From NCBI RefSeq assembly GCF_030347395.1, contig NZ_CP128170.1:2170001-2234000 (forward strand): 64,000 nucleotides of DNA, written 5' to 3'. A program made the position numbers and the translations under genes. Source of the DNA: Microbacterium sp. ET2 (GTDB taxonomy: Bacteria; Actinomycetota; Actinomycetes; Actinomycetales; Microbacteriaceae). How positions within the stretch are numbered: position 1 is the first letter of the stretch; every line of letters begins with the position of its first letter. This document shows, piece after piece, positions 36,728-45,934 of the stretch. Below the pieces are notes generated by a model. It made no database searches. It was not told the DNA's origin and worked only from the letters and a program-made list of their open reading frames with translations.

Positions 36728-37690
36728 ATGACAGCGACGATGCAGGACGATCAGAGCACCCGGGCGGTGACCGTGCCGCCGAAGAACCGTCGGGCGAGCA
36801 CCCGCGTGAAGGGGCGCCGGCCGCTCATCAGCTACGGCCACTGGTGGTGGGCGCTGCCCGCCGTGATCTTCGTCATCGGGGTGCACTACGTCGCAACCCT
36901 GACGGGCGGGTTCTTCGCCTTCACCAACTGGACGGGCCTCGGCGACTGGGAATTCATCGGCGTCGACAACTTCGTCCGCATCTTCAGCGACCCGCTTCTG
37001 CTCGGCTCGGTCTGGAACACCCTGTTCCTCGCGATCGGCTCCGTGGTGCTGACAAACGTTCTGGGCCTCCTCTACGCCCTCGCCATCAACCGCATGCTGA
37101 AGACCCGCTACATCCTGCGGACGCTGTTGTTCATGCCGGTGGTGCTGAGCCCCCTGGCGGTGTCGTACGTGTGGAAGTTCATCTTCCAGTTCGATGGGCC
37201 GCTCAACGACTTCCTCGGCCTCATCGGCCTGCAGTCGTGGCAGAAGGTGTGGCTGGCCGACCCCACCTACTCGATCTGGGCGATCCTCATCGTCATCGTC
37301 TGGCAGCAGACCGGCTTCACCATGGTGATCTACCTCGCGGGACTGGCGTCGGTGCCCGTCGAAGTCGAAGAGGCCGCGGCGCTCGACGGCGCGAACCTCT
37401 GGCAGCGCTTCCGGCATGTCGTCGCTCCTGCCATCCGTCCCTCGATCGCCATCGCGACGACCCTCGGCATCATCCAGGGGCTGCGGGTGTTCGACCAGAT
37501 CCTCGCCCTCACGGGCGGTGGACCCGCCGGAGTCACCGAGACCCTCGCCACCCAGGTCTACAAGCAGGCGTTCTCACTCGGTCAGTTCGGCTTCGGTTCG
37601 GCGCTCGCGCTCGTGCTGACGGTCATCATCCTCGTCTTCGCCATCTTCCAGCAGTGGCTCACCCGCGACCGCTCGGTCGGAAAGGCCTGA
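36728..37690 (+). CDS. Carbohydrate ABC transporter permease (MalF/UgpA type)
   Basis: A 320-residue inner-membrane protein with a basic cytoplasmic N-terminus and six hydrophobic segments. The EAA loop that contacts the ATPase is EEAAALDGANLWQRFRHVVAPAIRP. It forms a heterodimer with the product of the next gene (3 bp apart). The ATG at 36728 has only a weak ribosome-binding site; an ATG four codons later is an alternative. First gene of an operon with permease 2, an isomerase and a C-glycoside oxidase, linking uptake to oxidation. Confidence 0.9.
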   Translation: MTATMQDDQSTRAVTVPPKNRRASTRVKGRRPLISYGHWWWALPAVIFVIGVHYVATLTGGFFAFTNWTGLGDWEFIGVDNFVRIFSDPLLLGSVWNTLFLAIGSVVLTNVLGLLYALAINRMLKTRYILRTLLFMPVVLSPLAVSYVWKFIFQFDGPLNDFLGLIGLQSWQKVWLADPTYSIWAILIVIVWQQTGFTMVIYLAGLASVPVEVEEAAALDGANLWQRFRHVVAPAIRPSIAIATTLGIIQGLRVFDQILALTGGGPAGVTETLATQVYKQAFSLGQFGFGSALALVLTVIILVFAIFQQWLTRDRSVGKA

Positions 37691-37693
37691 GAC

Positions 37694-38530
37694 ATGTTCC
37701 GCTACACCAAACTCACTGCCACGCGCGAGGTCTTCGTCTGGGTGGTGACCCTCCTCGGACTCCTTCCTTTCTGGATCCTCATCATGACGTCGCTGAAGTC
37801 CGACCAGGAGGCCCTGACCTCCAGCGCCGTCGCCCCGCCCACCGCCCCGACCTTCAACGCCTTCGTCGAGGTGCTCACCACCACGGGGCGCAACAGCATC
37901 CCCCTCAGCATCCTCAACAGCGCTCTCATCACCGCAGGGTCGATCTTCCTGCTCGTGCTGCTCGGGTCGGTGTCGGCCTACGTCATCGCGCGGCGCACCC
38001 GCACCTGGACGACCCTCACCTACTACCTCGTGCTGATCGCGATCATCCTCCCCGCGCAGCTGGGCACCGTGCCGCTGTACATCGGTGCCCGCAGCGTCGG
38101 TCTGACCGGGTCGGTGCTTGGCATGGTGCTGCTGTGGGCCGGAATCCTCCTGCCGCTGTCGGTCTTCCTCTACGCCAGCTTCTTCCGAGGTTTGTCGACC
38201 GAGTACGAAGAAGCCGCCGTCATCGACGGCGCCTCGCCCACGCAGGCGTTCTTCCGGGTCGTGCTTCCTCTCATGGCGCCGGCGACCGGGACGGTGGCGA
38301 TCCTCACCGGCCTCATCATCTGGAACGACTTCTTCAACTCGCTGATCTTCCTCGGCGGCACCACGACGCAGACCCTTCCGGTGGCCATGTACACCTACGT
38401 CGGCGGCCTGGTGTCGGCGTGGAACAAGATCTTCGCCGTCGTGATCATCTCGATGATCCCGATCCTGGCCTTCTACATGTTCGCCCAGAAGCGCTTCATC
38501 CAGGGCTTCGCCGGCGGGCTCAAGGGCTGA
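37694..38530 (+). CDS. Carbohydrate ABC transporter permease (MalG/UgpE type)
   Basis: A 278-residue permease with six transmembrane segments. The EAA motif EEAAVIDGASPTQAFFRVVLPLMAP is complete, and the C-terminus QKRFIQGFAGGLKG is standard for MalG-like CUT1 permeases. Works with the upstream permease, the lipoprotein of 33232 and an unlinked ATPase. Confidence 0.92.
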   Translation: MFRYTKLTATREVFVWVVTLLGLLPFWILIMTSLKSDQEALTSSAVAPPTAPTFNAFVEVLTTTGRNSIPLSILNSALITAGSIFLLVLLGSVSAYVIARRTRTWTTLTYYLVLIAIILPAQLGTVPLYIGARSVGLTGSVLGMVLLWAGILLPLSVFLYASFFRGLSTEYEEAAVIDGASPTQAFFRVVLPLMAPATGTVAILTGLIIWNDFFNSLIFLGGTTTQTLPVAMYTYVGGLVSAWNKIFAVVIISMIPILAFYMFAQKRFIQGFAGGLKG

Positions 38531-38579
38531 GCCCTCACCCGCCCGTCGACCCACCCGCATCCCGTCAGGAGACCTTTCC

Positions 38580-39374
38580 GTGTATCAGCTCGCCCCCAAT
38601 ATCGAACTCCTCTTCACCGAAGCCGGTGACTACCACGATCGCGTCCGCGCGGCCGCGGCCGCCGGGTTCACCGCCGTGGAGATGTGGGGTCCCACCGGTG
38701 TCGACGCTCCGGCGCAGCCGAAAGACCTGCCGGCGCTGAAGGCGGCGCTCGAGGAGACCGGAACTCAACTGACCGCACAGCTGTCGGAGCCGCGCACCCA
38801 GTTCATGATTCCGCCGTGGGACCACACCGAGTTCTTCCGCAAGCTCGACGAGGGCGTGGAGATCGCCCAGGACCTCGGCTGCCCGCGCATCGTTGTCGGC
38901 AGCGGCACGGGGTTCGGCGGGTGGAAGCGCCAGGTGCAGCTGGACAAGCTCGTCGAGATCTACCAGAAGGCCATCGCACAGATCGACGGCTCAGGCATCA
39001 CGCTCGTGCTCGAGCCGGTGAACGTGCGGGTCGATCACCCCGGCTCCCTCCTGGACCGCACTGCCGAGGCGGTCTACGTCGCCCGGGGTGTCGACTCGCC
39101 CTTCTTCGGGGTGCTCTACGACGTCTACCACTCCGCGGTGGAGGGCGAAGACATGGCCGCCGAACTGGCGAACGCGGGCGACCTCGTGAAATACGTCCAA
39201 TTGGCGGATGCACCGGGCCGGGGTGAGCCCGGATCCGGCGGCCTCGACTGGACTGAGCGTCTGGGCGTCCTGCGCGCTTCCGGCTACGACGGACCCATCG
39301 GCCTGGAGTACTACCCCACCATCGAGTCCGCCGCCTCGGTCGCGCGCATCGTCGAATGGGCAGCATCGGCATGA
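38580..39374 (+). CDS. Hydroxypyruvate-isomerase-like TIM-barrel protein
   Basis: A 264-residue xylose-isomerase-like barrel of the Hyi/OtnI type. Likely metal ligands are Glu in LVLEPVNVRVDHPG, Asp in VLYDVYHSAVEG and Glu in IGLEYYPT. GTG start with AGGAG eight bases upstream. Lies between the permeases and the C-glycoside oxidase, sharing the ATGA overlap with the latter, so it probably isomerises a sugar released from the imported glycoside. The true substrate may differ from hydroxypyruvate. Confidence 0.8.
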   Translation: MYQLAPNIELLFTEAGDYHDRVRAAAAAGFTAVEMWGPTGVDAPAQPKDLPALKAALEETGTQLTAQLSEPRTQFMIPPWDHTEFFRKLDEGVEIAQDLGCPRIVVGSGTGFGGWKRQVQLDKLVEIYQKAIAQIDGSGITLVLEPVNVRVDHPGSLLDRTAEAVYVARGVDSPFFGVLYDVYHSAVEGEDMAAELANAGDLVKYVQLADAPGRGEPGSGGLDWTERLGVLRASGYDGPIGLEYYPTIESAASVARIVEWAASA

Positions 39375-40879
39375 CGCGGTACCCCTCCGAGGTCGATGTC
39401 GCCATCGTCGGCAGTGGTCCGACCGGCGCGGCGTACGCGCGCGTCCTCAGCGAGCAGGCGCCGAACGCCACGATCGCGATGTTCGAGGTGGGTCCCACGG
39501 TGTCCGACCCGCCGGGCGCCCATGTGAAGAACATCGCCGACCCCGAGGCCCGCGCCCGCGCGCAAGCCGCTTCCGAAGGCCCCGGCGAACGCGGCGAGAA
39601 GGTGGCCAACCCCGGCCAGGCGAAGGCCGGCATGCGCGCCGCTCGACCGGGCACGTTCCTCCTCGAGGACGGCTTCCGATTCCCGGACGAGGACGGGATG
39701 CCGGTGGCGGCGATGTCCAGCAACGTCGGCGGCATGGCCGCGCACTGGACTGGTGCCTGCCCGCGGCCCGGCGGCAGCGAGCGGATCGCCTTCCTCCCCG
39801 ACCTCGACGACCTGCTGACCGAGGCGGAGCGCCTGCTCGGCGTCACCACCGACGCCTTCGACGCCGCGCCCTTCGGCAAGATCGTGAGGGATCGCCTCGC
39901 CGTCGCGGTCGACGAAGGCCGGACGGCGGAGGCGAAAGTGCAGCGCATGCCGCTGGCCGCGCACCGCCGCGCCGACGGCCGGCTGGTCTGGTCGGGATCG
40001 GATGTGGTGCTCGGCGACGTCACTCGCGACAACCCCATCTTCGACCTGTTCGATGAGTCGCTCGTCACGCGGGTGCTCACAGGCGATAGTCGCGCGACGG
40101 GCGTGGAGGTTCGGGATCTCCGGTCCGGAGAGACCCACCGGGTGGCGGCGCGGTTCGTGGTGGTCGCCGCCGATGCGCTGCGCACTCCGCAGGTGCTCTG
40201 GGCCTCCGGCATCCGTCCCCCCGCCCTCGGGCGCTATCTCAACGATCAGGCGCAGATCGTCTTCGCCTCGCGGCTGCGCGGCGTCGAGACCCTCGGCGCC
40301 GATGCGCCGACCACGGGGCTGGCGGAGTACAGCGGCGTCAGCTGGGTGCCGTTCACCGACGAGGTGCCCTTCCACGGGCAGATCATGCAGCTCGACGCCT
40401 CGCCGATCCCCCTCGCCGAGGACGACCCGGTCGTCCCGGGCTCCATCGTCGGGCTCGGACTCTTCTGCGCGAAGGATCTGCAGGCCGATGACCGCGTCGA
40501 GTTCGATGACGATGCGCATGATGGCTACGGCATGCCGGCGCTGCGGATCCACTACCGGCTCACCCCGCGCGACCACGAGGTGATCGATCGGGCCCGTACC
40601 GAGATCGTTCGCCTCGGAGAGGCGATCGGCAACCCGCTGGACAGCCGGCCGTTCACCCTGCCGCTCGGCTCGTCGCTGCACTATCAGGGCACGACGCGCA
40701 TGGGCCGGACGGATGACGGCACGAGCGTCTGCGGACCCGACAGCCAGGTCTGGGGCGTGCCCGGCCTGTACGTCGCCGGCAACGGTGTGATCCCCACGCC
40801 GACGGCGTGCAACCCGACCCTCACCTCGGTCGCCCTCGCGGTGGCCGGGGCTCGTTCCCTTGCTGCCGCACTTGCTTAG
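39371..40879 (+). CDS. FAD-dependent C-glycoside 3-oxidase-like GMC oxidoreductase (CarA-type)
   Basis: A 502-residue flavoprotein of the GMC/pyranose-oxidase fold. FAD motif VAIVGSGPTGAAYARVL at the N-terminus, then FEVGPTVSDPPGAHVKNI and the substrate-loop region SSNVGGMAAHWTGACPRP; the catalytic His437 lies in LHYQGTTRMG and the partner Asn481 in TACNPTLTS. This combination is that of CarA, the Microbacterium enzyme that oxidises the C3 hydroxyl of C-linked glucose so that CarB-CarC can cleave the aglycone. Assignment rests on remembered family features. It is the last gene of the permease operon, directly upstream of CGD beta and alpha genes. Confidence 0.78.
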   Translation: MTRYPSEVDVAIVGSGPTGAAYARVLSEQAPNATIAMFEVGPTVSDPPGAHVKNIADPEARARAQAASEGPGERGEKVANPGQAKAGMRAARPGTFLLEDGFRFPDEDGMPVAAMSSNVGGMAAHWTGACPRPGGSERIAFLPDLDDLLTEAERLLGVTTDAFDAAPFGKIVRDRLAVAVDEGRTAEAKVQRMPLAAHRRADGRLVWSGSDVVLGDVTRDNPIFDLFDESLVTRVLTGDSRATGVEVRDLRSGETHRVAARFVVVAADALRTPQVLWASGIRPPALGRYLNDQAQIVFASRLRGVETLGADAPTTGLAEYSGVSWVPFTDEVPFHGQIMQLDASPIPLAEDDPVVPGSIVGLGLFCAKDLQADDRVEFDDDAHDGYGMPALRIHYRLTPRDHEVIDRARTEIVRLGEAIGNPLDSRPFTLPLGSSLHYQGTTRMGRTDDGTSVCGPDSQVWGVPGLYVAGNGVIPTPTACNPTLTSVALAVAGARSLAAALA

Positions 40880-40900
40880 GTGCGAAAGAGACATTAGAGT
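40872..40900 (+). promoter_or_regulatory. Promoter of the CGD beta-alpha operon, with island motif
   Basis: TTGCTT (40872-40877)-17 bp-TAGAGT (40895-40900) overlaps the stop codon of the oxidase gene. GCTTAGGTGCGAAA (40874-40887), a one-base-longer variant of the shared motif, covers the -35 and spacer, an ideal repressor position. Confidence 0.55.
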
Positions 40901-40956
40901 GTGTGAAACATGACAAAGCAGTCTGCGGCGCTCGCCGCCGTGACAAGGAGGTCGCT

Positions 40957-41361
40957 GTGATTCCCGATCGCATAATCGAGCAGGGAACGCTCACCACCGG
41001 GAGCGGCCGTGCCGCCGTCGAGGTGCGCCTGCCCTGGTACCGCGCCTTGCCGGGATCGTGCATCGCCGGTGCGAAGCTGGCCGTCGACGGAGTGGAAGCG
41101 CCGGCGGAGTCCGTTCGCTGGCGGATGAACGGCACCGACTTCACCTTCGACGAGCTGAAGACGAACACCGACGAGTGGTGGTTCCCGACCGACTCGGCGG
41201 TGCTCTCCGGCGATCTCGAGGTCGCCGGCAGCGGCGAGCACGAGGTGAGCGTCGAGCTCGTCCTCTACATCCCGTACATCATCATCTCCGACGACGAGGT
41301 GCTGCACATCGAGGAGCGCGACACGAAGAAGATGACCGTCCGCCAGGAGGTTTCGGCATGA
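40957..41361 (+). CDS. C-glycoside deglycosidase beta subunit (DUF6379, CarB-like)
   Basis: A 134-residue beta-rich protein with the signature shared by all five beta units of this window: VEVRLPWYRALPGSCIAGAKLAVDG. It ends with LVLYIPYIIISDDEV. In characterised pairs the small subunit completes the active site of the TIM-barrel subunit. GTG start with AAGGAGG five bases upstream, among the strongest ribosome-binding sites here. Overlaps the alpha-subunit gene by four bases (ATGA), as expected for a stoichiometric complex. Confidence 0.8.
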   Translation: MIPDRIIEQGTLTTGSGRAAVEVRLPWYRALPGSCIAGAKLAVDGVEAPAESVRWRMNGTDFTFDELKTNTDEWWFPTDSAVLSGDLEVAGSGEHEVSVELVLYIPYIIISDDEVLHIEERDTKKMTVRQEVSA

Positions 41362-42467
41362 CCGCCGCCGCCACACCGGGCACGCCCATCCAGGGCGTCA
41401 CCCTGTACAGCTTCACCCGTGCGTTCCACGGCCGGGAATACGACCTCGACCAGCTGATCCGCAAGGTCGCCGACGAGGGGTACGGCCCCGGCCTGGAGAT
41501 CATCGGGTTCTCGAGCTTCCGTGGTTTCCCCGAGATCGACGATGCGTACGCGGCATCCTTCTCCGACCTCGTGGACGAGGCCGGCCTCGTGCGCACCTCC
41601 CTCGCGGTCAACGCCGACATCGGTATCCACCGCGACCGGCTGCTCAACCAAGACGAGCTGCTGGAGTACATGAGGCGCCAGATCCAGGCCGCCGCCAAGC
41701 TCGGCTTCCCCATCGCGCGCGTGCAGATCTCGATCACGCCCGACTCGATGGAGGCGCTCGCACCCATCGCCGAGGAGTACGGCGTCACCCTCGCACTCGA
41801 GGTGCACGCCGACCAGTACGCGTCGCACCCGCGCATCCTCGCCCTCCGCGACCGCTACGAGAAGGTCGGCTCGCCCTTCCTCGGCTTCACGATGGACTGG
41901 GGTGCCACCGTCTCGGGCTTCGCTCCTTCGCTCATCGAGGCCTACCGTCGCCGCGGCGCCTCCGAGGAGTTCCTCACCGCGGTCGTCGAGCTGTGGAACG
42001 ACTTCTACGAGCAGGGACCCCCCGCCGATCAGGCCGAGCACGGCCAGCGTTTCGGACGCTTCATCGGGCTCGCGCACCAGCACGGCCGCCCCGACCTCGG
42101 CATCGACGTCGGCATCAACGGCACGGGGCTGTTCGGTCCCGCCCGCGTCGATGACTGGCTGGAGATCTTCCCCTGGATCCGTCATGTTCATGGCAAGTTC
42201 TTCGGCATCGACGAGAACCACCAGGAGCCGTCGGTGCCCGTCACCGAACTCACCACCCTGCTGGTCGAGAACGGCTACAGCGGCGCGATCTCGAGCGAGT
42301 ACGAGGGCTGGCACTGGAACCACTGGCAGAGCCCGTTCGAGATCATCCGCGACGAGCAGGCGATCCAGCGTGCGGCCGCTCAGGCTGCGGGCTCCCGAAT
42401 GATCACGGATGCTGCGGAGGCCCGCCGCATCCTCGATTCCCACCTCGCGCACGCTGTGCGCTCCTGA
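41358..42467 (+). CDS. C-glycoside deglycosidase alpha subunit (CarC-like TIM barrel)
   Basis: A 369-residue xylose-isomerase-like barrel beginning IQGVTLYSFTRAFHGREYDL. Metal-site landmarks are Glu in VTLALEVHADQ, Asp in GFTMDWGATV, His in IRHVHGKFFGI and Glu in ISSEYEGWHWNHW. Together with the coupled beta gene it should form the bond-cleaving complex acting on the 3-keto glycoside made by the upstream oxidase. The gene order oxidase-beta-alpha matches known car clusters as I remember them. Confidence 0.8.
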   Translation: MTAAATPGTPIQGVTLYSFTRAFHGREYDLDQLIRKVADEGYGPGLEIIGFSSFRGFPEIDDAYAASFSDLVDEAGLVRTSLAVNADIGIHRDRLLNQDELLEYMRRQIQAAAKLGFPIARVQISITPDSMEALAPIAEEYGVTLALEVHADQYASHPRILALRDRYEKVGSPFLGFTMDWGATVSGFAPSLIEAYRRRGASEEFLTAVVELWNDFYEQGPPADQAEHGQRFGRFIGLAHQHGRPDLGIDVGINGTGLFGPARVDDWLEIFPWIRHVHGKFFGIDENHQEPSVPVTELTTLLVENGYSGAISSEYEGWHWNHWQSPFEIIRDEQAIQRAAAQAAGSRMITDAAEARRILDSHLAHAVRS

Positions 42468-42477
42468 GAGGACGATG

Positions 42478-43524
42478 ATGAGCGAAGGTATCGCCGGAAC
42501 CGGCATCAAGCTCGGCACCACCCTGTATTCGATGACCAGCGAGTTCGCTGCGGGCCTGTACACGCCCGAGACGCTCATCAAGGCCGTCTACGACGAGGGC
42601 ATCGGCCCGGGTGTGGAGTTCAACATCGCCCAGCTGCTGCGCACGTACCCCGATGTGGATCAGGAGTTCGTGAAGCTGTGGTTCGATTCGCTGGAGAAGT
42701 ACGGCCTTGAAGCCAGCGCGGTCGGCACGAACCTCGACATGGGTCGTCGCAAAGACCGCGACATGACCCCCGACGAGGAGCACGACTTCCTCGCCCGGCA
42801 GCTCAAGACCGCGCACACGCTGGGCTTCAAGAGAGTGGTCATCCGCTCGCACGGCAAGGAGCTCCTGCGCGGCCTCCTGCCGCTCGCCGAGGAGTACGAC
42901 CAGTACCTCGGCTACGAGATCCATGCACCGTCAGGGCCGAACGACCCGCAGGTGCTGCAGATGCGCGAGATGTACGACGAGTTGCAGTCCGAGCGCCTCG
43001 GCTTCACCGCCGACTTCTCCTCGACGATGCACAGCCTCTCGCCGACGCTGCTCGCGCAGCTCGGCAAGATGGGCATGGACGAGAAGCACTTCTCCGTCAT
43101 GGACGAGATCTGGCACGAGCCGACGCCCATGCACGTGCGCAACCAGAAGTTCGAGGACTACCTCGTCAGCGAGGGTGTCGACCCCTTGACCTTCGGTCCG
43201 TTCACGCGCCTCGCCTTCAACATGCACGGTCTCGTGCCGGCGGAGGAGTGGCTCGACATCATGCCGCAGATCTTCCACGTGCATGCGAAGTTCTACGACA
43301 TCGGTGCCGACGGCGAAGAGCCGGCGATGGACATCCCGCGCATCGTCAAGCAGTTCGTCGTGGGCGGCTACGAGGGATATCTCTCCAGCGAGTGGGAGGG
43401 CCACGCCTTCCAGGATCTCGGCGAGGCCGACCCCATCGATCTCGTGAAGAAGCAGCATGCGCTCATGCGCAAAGCCATCGAAGACACCGTCGCCGAGCAG
43501 TCGAAGGAGACCGCCAATGTCTGA
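42478..43524 (+). CDS. CGD-alpha-like sugar-isomerase TIM-barrel protein
   Basis: A 348-residue barrel, paralogue of the barrel domain of the fused gene at 25106 (shared VGTNLDMGRRKDRDMTPDEE, YEIHAPSGPND, HVHAKFYDIG, YLSSEWEGHAF). The ATG at 42478 is preferred over the adjacent ATG at 42475 because GAGAGG is then six bases away. Its likely beta partner is the downstream 44310 gene, separated by a SnoaL-like gene. Overlaps that gene by eight bases. May be a second deglycosidase alpha subunit or an isomerase of the released keto-sugar. Confidence 0.75.
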   Translation: MSEGIAGTGIKLGTTLYSMTSEFAAGLYTPETLIKAVYDEGIGPGVEFNIAQLLRTYPDVDQEFVKLWFDSLEKYGLEASAVGTNLDMGRRKDRDMTPDEEHDFLARQLKTAHTLGFKRVVIRSHGKELLRGLLPLAEEYDQYLGYEIHAPSGPNDPQVLQMREMYDELQSERLGFTADFSSTMHSLSPTLLAQLGKMGMDEKHFSVMDEIWHEPTPMHVRNQKFEDYLVSEGVDPLTFGPFTRLAFNMHGLVPAEEWLDIMPQIFHVHAKFYDIGADGEEPAMDIPRIVKQFVVGGYEGYLSSEWEGHAFQDLGEADPIDLVKKQHALMRKAIEDTVAEQSKETANV

Positions 43525-44299
43525 CACCGCCACCGACGTCTCGGTCGCGGAGCTCGCCGCCGAGCTCGCCGCCCTCCGCGAGGAGGTCGTCGCCGCCCGC
43601 GCTTTCGCGCAGCGCGCCGAGGACCGTGGACAGGTCGAGAACCTGTTCAACCGCTACATGTACCTCCACAACGCCTTCGAGGACGAGCAGATCATCCCGC
43701 TCTGGGTGAAGGAAGGGACGGAGGGCATTCGCGCCCGCTACACCAACGCCGGTCAGTACACGACGTGGAAGAGCGTCACCGAGTACCACCGTGGTCGGCC
43801 CCACCCGGAGGGCAAGCTCATCCTGCACGCGACGACGACCCCGGTCATCGAGGTAGCTGCCGACGGCAAGACCGCCAAGGGCGTGTGGTTGATGGCAGGA
43901 ACCGAGTCCGGCCTCACGGACCCCGAGGTCGCTGAGGCCTTCCCCGACATGTACTCCCCCGACGAGGTGCTCGGCAAGAAGGTCTGGGCGCACTGGGTGT
44001 GGTGCAAGTACGCCATCGACTTCCTCAAGCAGGACGGCGAGTGGAAGTTCTGGAAGTTCCGCTGCTACGAGCTCGCCCGCGCGCCGTTCGAGGAGAACTG
44101 GGTCAGCTTCGGCCTGAAGAACCAGGGCGCGTTCGACCTCGACCTCATGTATTTCGGCGATGACGGCAAGCCGGTCTTCATGCCGCCCGCCGACGAGCCC
44201 GTGCCGTCGACCAACCACCCGTACAGCCCCGAGACGGTGCAGAAGCTCGAGCCGGCCCCGCCGGTTCCGCACGACACCTTCACCGACACCTACGCCTGA
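43517..44299 (+). CDS. SnoaL-like / nuclear-transport-factor-2 fold protein
   Basis: A 260-residue soluble protein. After a short N-terminal helical, coiled-coil-like segment (VAELAAELAALREEVVAARAF) comes QVENLFNRYMYLHNAFEDEQI, the start of a SnoaL-like cone domain, with many aromatic residues in the core (KVWAHWVWCKYAIDF, EWKFWKFRCYELA). Members of this fold act as isomerases, cyclases, hydratases or as non-catalytic binding proteins. Placement between CGD alpha-like and beta-like genes suggests a role on the aglycone or in the complex. Function not known. Confidence 0.7.
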   Translation: MSDTATDVSVAELAAELAALREEVVAARAFAQRAEDRGQVENLFNRYMYLHNAFEDEQIIPLWVKEGTEGIRARYTNAGQYTTWKSVTEYHRGRPHPEGKLILHATTTPVIEVAADGKTAKGVWLMAGTESGLTDPEVAEAFPDMYSPDEVLGKKVWAHWVWCKYAIDFLKQDGEWKFWKFRCYELARAPFEENWVSFGLKNQGAFDLDLMYFGDDGKPVFMPPADEPVPSTNHPYSPETVQKLEPAPPVPHDTFTDTYA

Positions 44300-44309
44300 G
44301 GAAAAGATC

Positions 44310-44727
44310 ATGGCCACGCACGACTCCCTCTTCCGCGACGACGACGTCCGTCGCACCGATGACGGCCTGGCCGTCTCGCTGCAGATCCCCTGGTACCGGA
44401 GTCTCTGGCTCTCTGCGGTCGACGACGTCGCTGCGACCGTCAACGGCGTGGAGGTCGCCACCGAAGACCTGCGCTTCGTGCTCGAGGGACGTGAGTACCG
44501 CATCGAGGAGCCTCCCCGAGCAGTGGGACACCCTCTGGTTCGTCGCCGAGCGCCCCGATGTCCTGATCCGCCTCGATGACCCGCCTGCCGCCGGTGAGAA
44601 GGTCACCGTCGGGGTGGTGCTCACCATGCGCCTGCTGTACATGCAGATCATGCCGGGCGTGGACGGCGGACCCGGCCGGTACGTGACCAACCGTGTGCCT
44701 GTGGAACGGGAGCTGGTGCTGGCATGA
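44310..44727 (+). pseudogene. CGD beta subunit-like protein, frameshifted as sequenced
   Basis: Small DUF6379-type protein, about 138 residues when repaired. N-terminal frame: VSLQIPWYRSLWLSAVDDVAA to REYRIEE; C-terminal frame: LPEQWDTLWFVAERPDVL to [11 protein letters not shown], including MRLLYMQIMPGVDGGPGRY. GAGCCTC at 44508-44514 should be GAGCTC, joining IEE-LPEQWD. Close to the beta domain of the 25106 fusion, so it is the probable partner of the 42478 barrel. Start ATG follows GAGGAAAAGATC; stop overlaps the next Gfo/Idh gene. Confidence 0.75.
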
Positions 44728-45911
44728 CCAGGCCGCTCCGCGTCGCCATGATCGGCTACGGCTTCATGGGGGCTGCGCACTCGGTGGGCTGGCGCCAGGC
44801 GCCGCGGGTGTTCACCCTGCCCGAAGCCGTCGAGATGGCCGTCGTGGTCGGTCGAAACGCGCGGGCGGTGGCGGATGCCGCGGCCCAGTGGGGCTGGCAG
44901 GAGTCGGCGACCGACTGGCGCGAGGTGATCGCACGTGACGACATCGACATCGTCGACATCGTGACGCCCGGCGACTCGCACGCCGAGATCGCGATCGCCG
45001 CCCTGGAGGCGGGCAAGCACGTCCTGTGCGAGAAGCCGCTGGCGAACACGGTCGCAGAGGCCCAGGCGATGACGGATGCCGCGGAGCGGGCGTCCGAACG
45101 CGGGATGCGCGCCATGGTGGGCTTCACCTATCGGCGGGTTCCGGCGGTCACGCTGATGCGGGACATGATCGCCGAGGGTGCCGTGGGAACGGTGCAGCAG
45201 GTGCGGGCTGCGTATCGGCAGGACTGGCTCGTCGATCCGGCGATGCCGCTGGCGTGGCGCCTGCAGAAGGAGCACGCCGGAACCGGCGCGCTCGGCGACA
45301 TCGGCGCGCACATCATCGACATGACGCAGTTCGTCACCGGGCAGGCAGTTGAGCGCGTGAGCGGCACGCTGGAGACGATCGTCTCGGAGCGTCCGCTGCA
45401 GGCGGCCGGCTCGGGCCTCAGCGGCGAGGCCGGTGCGGGTACGGGCACGGTCACCGTCGACGACCTCGCGATCTTCACCGGCCGACTCTCCGGAGGGTCG
45501 CTCGCCTCCTTCGAGGCGACGCGCTTCGCGACGGGGCGCAAGAACGCGCTCACCGTCGAGGTCTCCGGTGACCGCGGCGCGCTCGCGTTCGACCTCGAGG
45601 ACCTCAACAGCCTGCGCTACTACGACCGCACAGCCCCCGAGGGGCGGCAGGGCTTCACCCAGATCCTCGTCACCGAAGCCGTGCACCCGTACGTGGCGGC
45701 ATGGTGGCCGGCCGGCCACATGCTCGGATATGAGCACGGCTTCAGCCACCAGGTGGTCGATCTCGTCACCGCGATCGCCGAAGGCACCGACCCGCACCCG
45801 AGCTTCGCCGAAGGCCTCAGCGTGCAGCGGGTGCTCGACGCGGTCGAGCGGTCGAGCGAGAACGACGCCGCCTGGACGCCGGTCGCGACCAACGCGCCGG
45901 TCGCGGTCTGA
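44724..45911 (+). CDS. Gfo/Idh/MocA-family oxidoreductase
   Basis: A 395-residue NAD(P)-dependent sugar dehydrogenase. Rossmann motif [17 protein letters not shown], the family EKP motif in [14 protein letters not shown], and the C-terminal beta-sheet domain ([18 protein letters not shown] with the catalytic-type GxHxxD) are intact. DgpA, which oxidises puerarin at C3'' ahead of deglycosylation, belongs to this family, so it could make or reduce the keto-sugar. ATGA overlap with the CGD beta gene supports a link. Confidence 0.88.
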   Translation: MTRPLRVAMIGYGFMGAAHSVGWRQAPRVFTLPEAVEMAVVVGRNARAVADAAAQWGWQESATDWREVIARDDIDIVDIVTPGDSHAEIAIAALEAGKHVLCEKPLANTVAEAQAMTDAAERASERGMRAMVGFTYRRVPAVTLMRDMIAEGAVGTVQQVRAAYRQDWLVDPAMPLAWRLQKEHAGTGALGDIGAHIIDMTQFVTGQAVERVSGTLETIVSERPLQAAGSGLSGEAGAGTGTVTVDDLAIFTGRLSGGSLASFEATRFATGRKNALTVEVSGDRGALAFDLEDLNSLRYYDRTAPEGRQGFTQILVTEAVHPYVAAWWPAGHMLGYEHGFSHQVVDLVTAIAEGTDPHPSFAEGLSVQRVLDAVERSSENDAAWTPVATNAPVAV

Positions 45912-45934
45912 TCTCTCTACTGAAGGAGCCTGAC

